From assembly GCA_947176475.1 (NCBI GenBank), contig CAMWQX010000104.1, positions 1 to 5,324 of the forward strand: a DNA stretch of 5,324 nt, given 5' to 3'. How positions within the stretch are numbered: position 1 is the first letter of the stretch; every line of letters begins with the position of its first letter. This stretch comes from an uncultured Bacillota bacterium (lineage in GTDB: Bacteria; Bacillota_I; Bacilli_A; RF39; UBA660). Shown here piece by piece: positions 5,051-5,324 of this stretch. A model generated the notes under the pieces. It worked only from the letters and a program-made list of their open reading frames with translations. It ran no database searches and had not been told where the DNA came from. The translations under genes and the position numbers were made by a program.

Positions 5051-5324
5051 AATTGATCATATCCGGATCCTTATTTTCATCATCCGTATATATCTCATCT
5101 TCTATATCCAAGTATGCATCTTCGGATAAGTCTCCTTTAAATACATCCACTTGTTCTTCTTTAGAACTCAATTTATCATCTTGTAACAAGTTTTTAACAA
5201 CATCATAATTAAAATCAATGGATGTCAAGATAGTTAAAGCATTAATGACTGCTTCGTTTATATCTTTTTCCTTAACTTTAACTTCAATATTAGCATAGTT
5301 AAAACTTGCCTTGATTAAATATTC
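5049..5324 (-). CDS. Unrecognised protein with acidic C-terminus (partial, 5' end outside window)
   Basis: An open frame enters at the right edge and runs 91 codons to TAG at 5049-5051; its start lies beyond 5324. The visible part begins EYLIKASFNYANIEVKVKEKD. A mixed strand/helix stretch (NYANIEVKVKEKDINEAVIN, then ALTILTSIDFNYDVVKNLL) suggests a small alpha/beta fold. The last ~40 residues are acidic and probably flexible (SEDAYLDIEDEIYTDDENKD). Codon use is like its neighbours. The stop is 17 nt before the preferred start of the acidic protein (8 nt before the alternative), so it is probably in the same operon and shares that gene's acidic character. I do not recognise the family and propose no function. 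Confidence 0.8.
   Translation of the reverse strand, partial: EYLIKASFNYANIEVKVKEKDINEAVINALTILTSIDFNYDVVKNLLQDDKLSSKEEQVDVFKGDLSEDAYLDIEDEIYTDDENKDPDMIN

Overview
The window is AT-rich DNA with every supported gene on the minus strand. It looks like a low-GC Bacillota chromosome, probably an uncultured Bacilli/Erysipelotrichia/RF39-like lineage. The evidence is a bacterial tyrosyl-tRNA synthetase behind a T-box leader, AGGAGG-type ribosome sites, TTGACT/TATAAT-type promoters, A/T-ending codons and a YtxG/YtxH-like gene pair. This placement is inferred from gene content and composition; no database search was possible. All five tryptophan codons I checked are TGG. Stops are TAA (six genes) and TAG (one gene), and no gene ends in TGA.

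Reading in the direction of transcription (right to left), the window opens inside a probable operon of five genes. These are a 3'-truncated view of an unrecognised acidic-tailed protein (5049-5324), a very acidic, largely disordered 460-residue protein (3649-5031), a small one-pass membrane protein of YtxG/DUF948-like layout (3323-3649), a lysine-rich YtxH-family membrane protein (2923-3330) and a small basic unknown protein (2681-2917). The junctions are 17 nt, a TAATG overlap, an 8-nt overlap and a 5-nt gap, so translation is probably coupled. The run ends at a perfect 26-bp palindromic terminator that contains the last gene's stop codon. The operon promoter lies outside the window.

Next comes a gene with its own promoter (2629-2657) and a strong ribosome site. 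It encodes a zinc-ribbon protein with an acidic/proline-rich linker, one membrane helix and an exported C-terminal domain (1466-2605). Its stop codon lies only 5 bp before the -35 box of the tyrS promoter, and no ordinary terminator lies between them. The T-box terminator of tyrS is therefore the first U-tract hairpin that its transcripts meet.

The last unit is tyrS (83-1267). It has a 17-bp-spaced promoter whose spacer is a perfect inverted repeat, a compact T-box leader of about 130 nt, and a GAAA-loop terminator directly after the stop codon.

I found no mobile element, CRISPR array, tRNA or rRNA. The most interesting items are the compact T-box with its unusual terminator arrangement, the acidic disordered protein with one conserved-looking island, and the small basic gene that ends inside its terminator.
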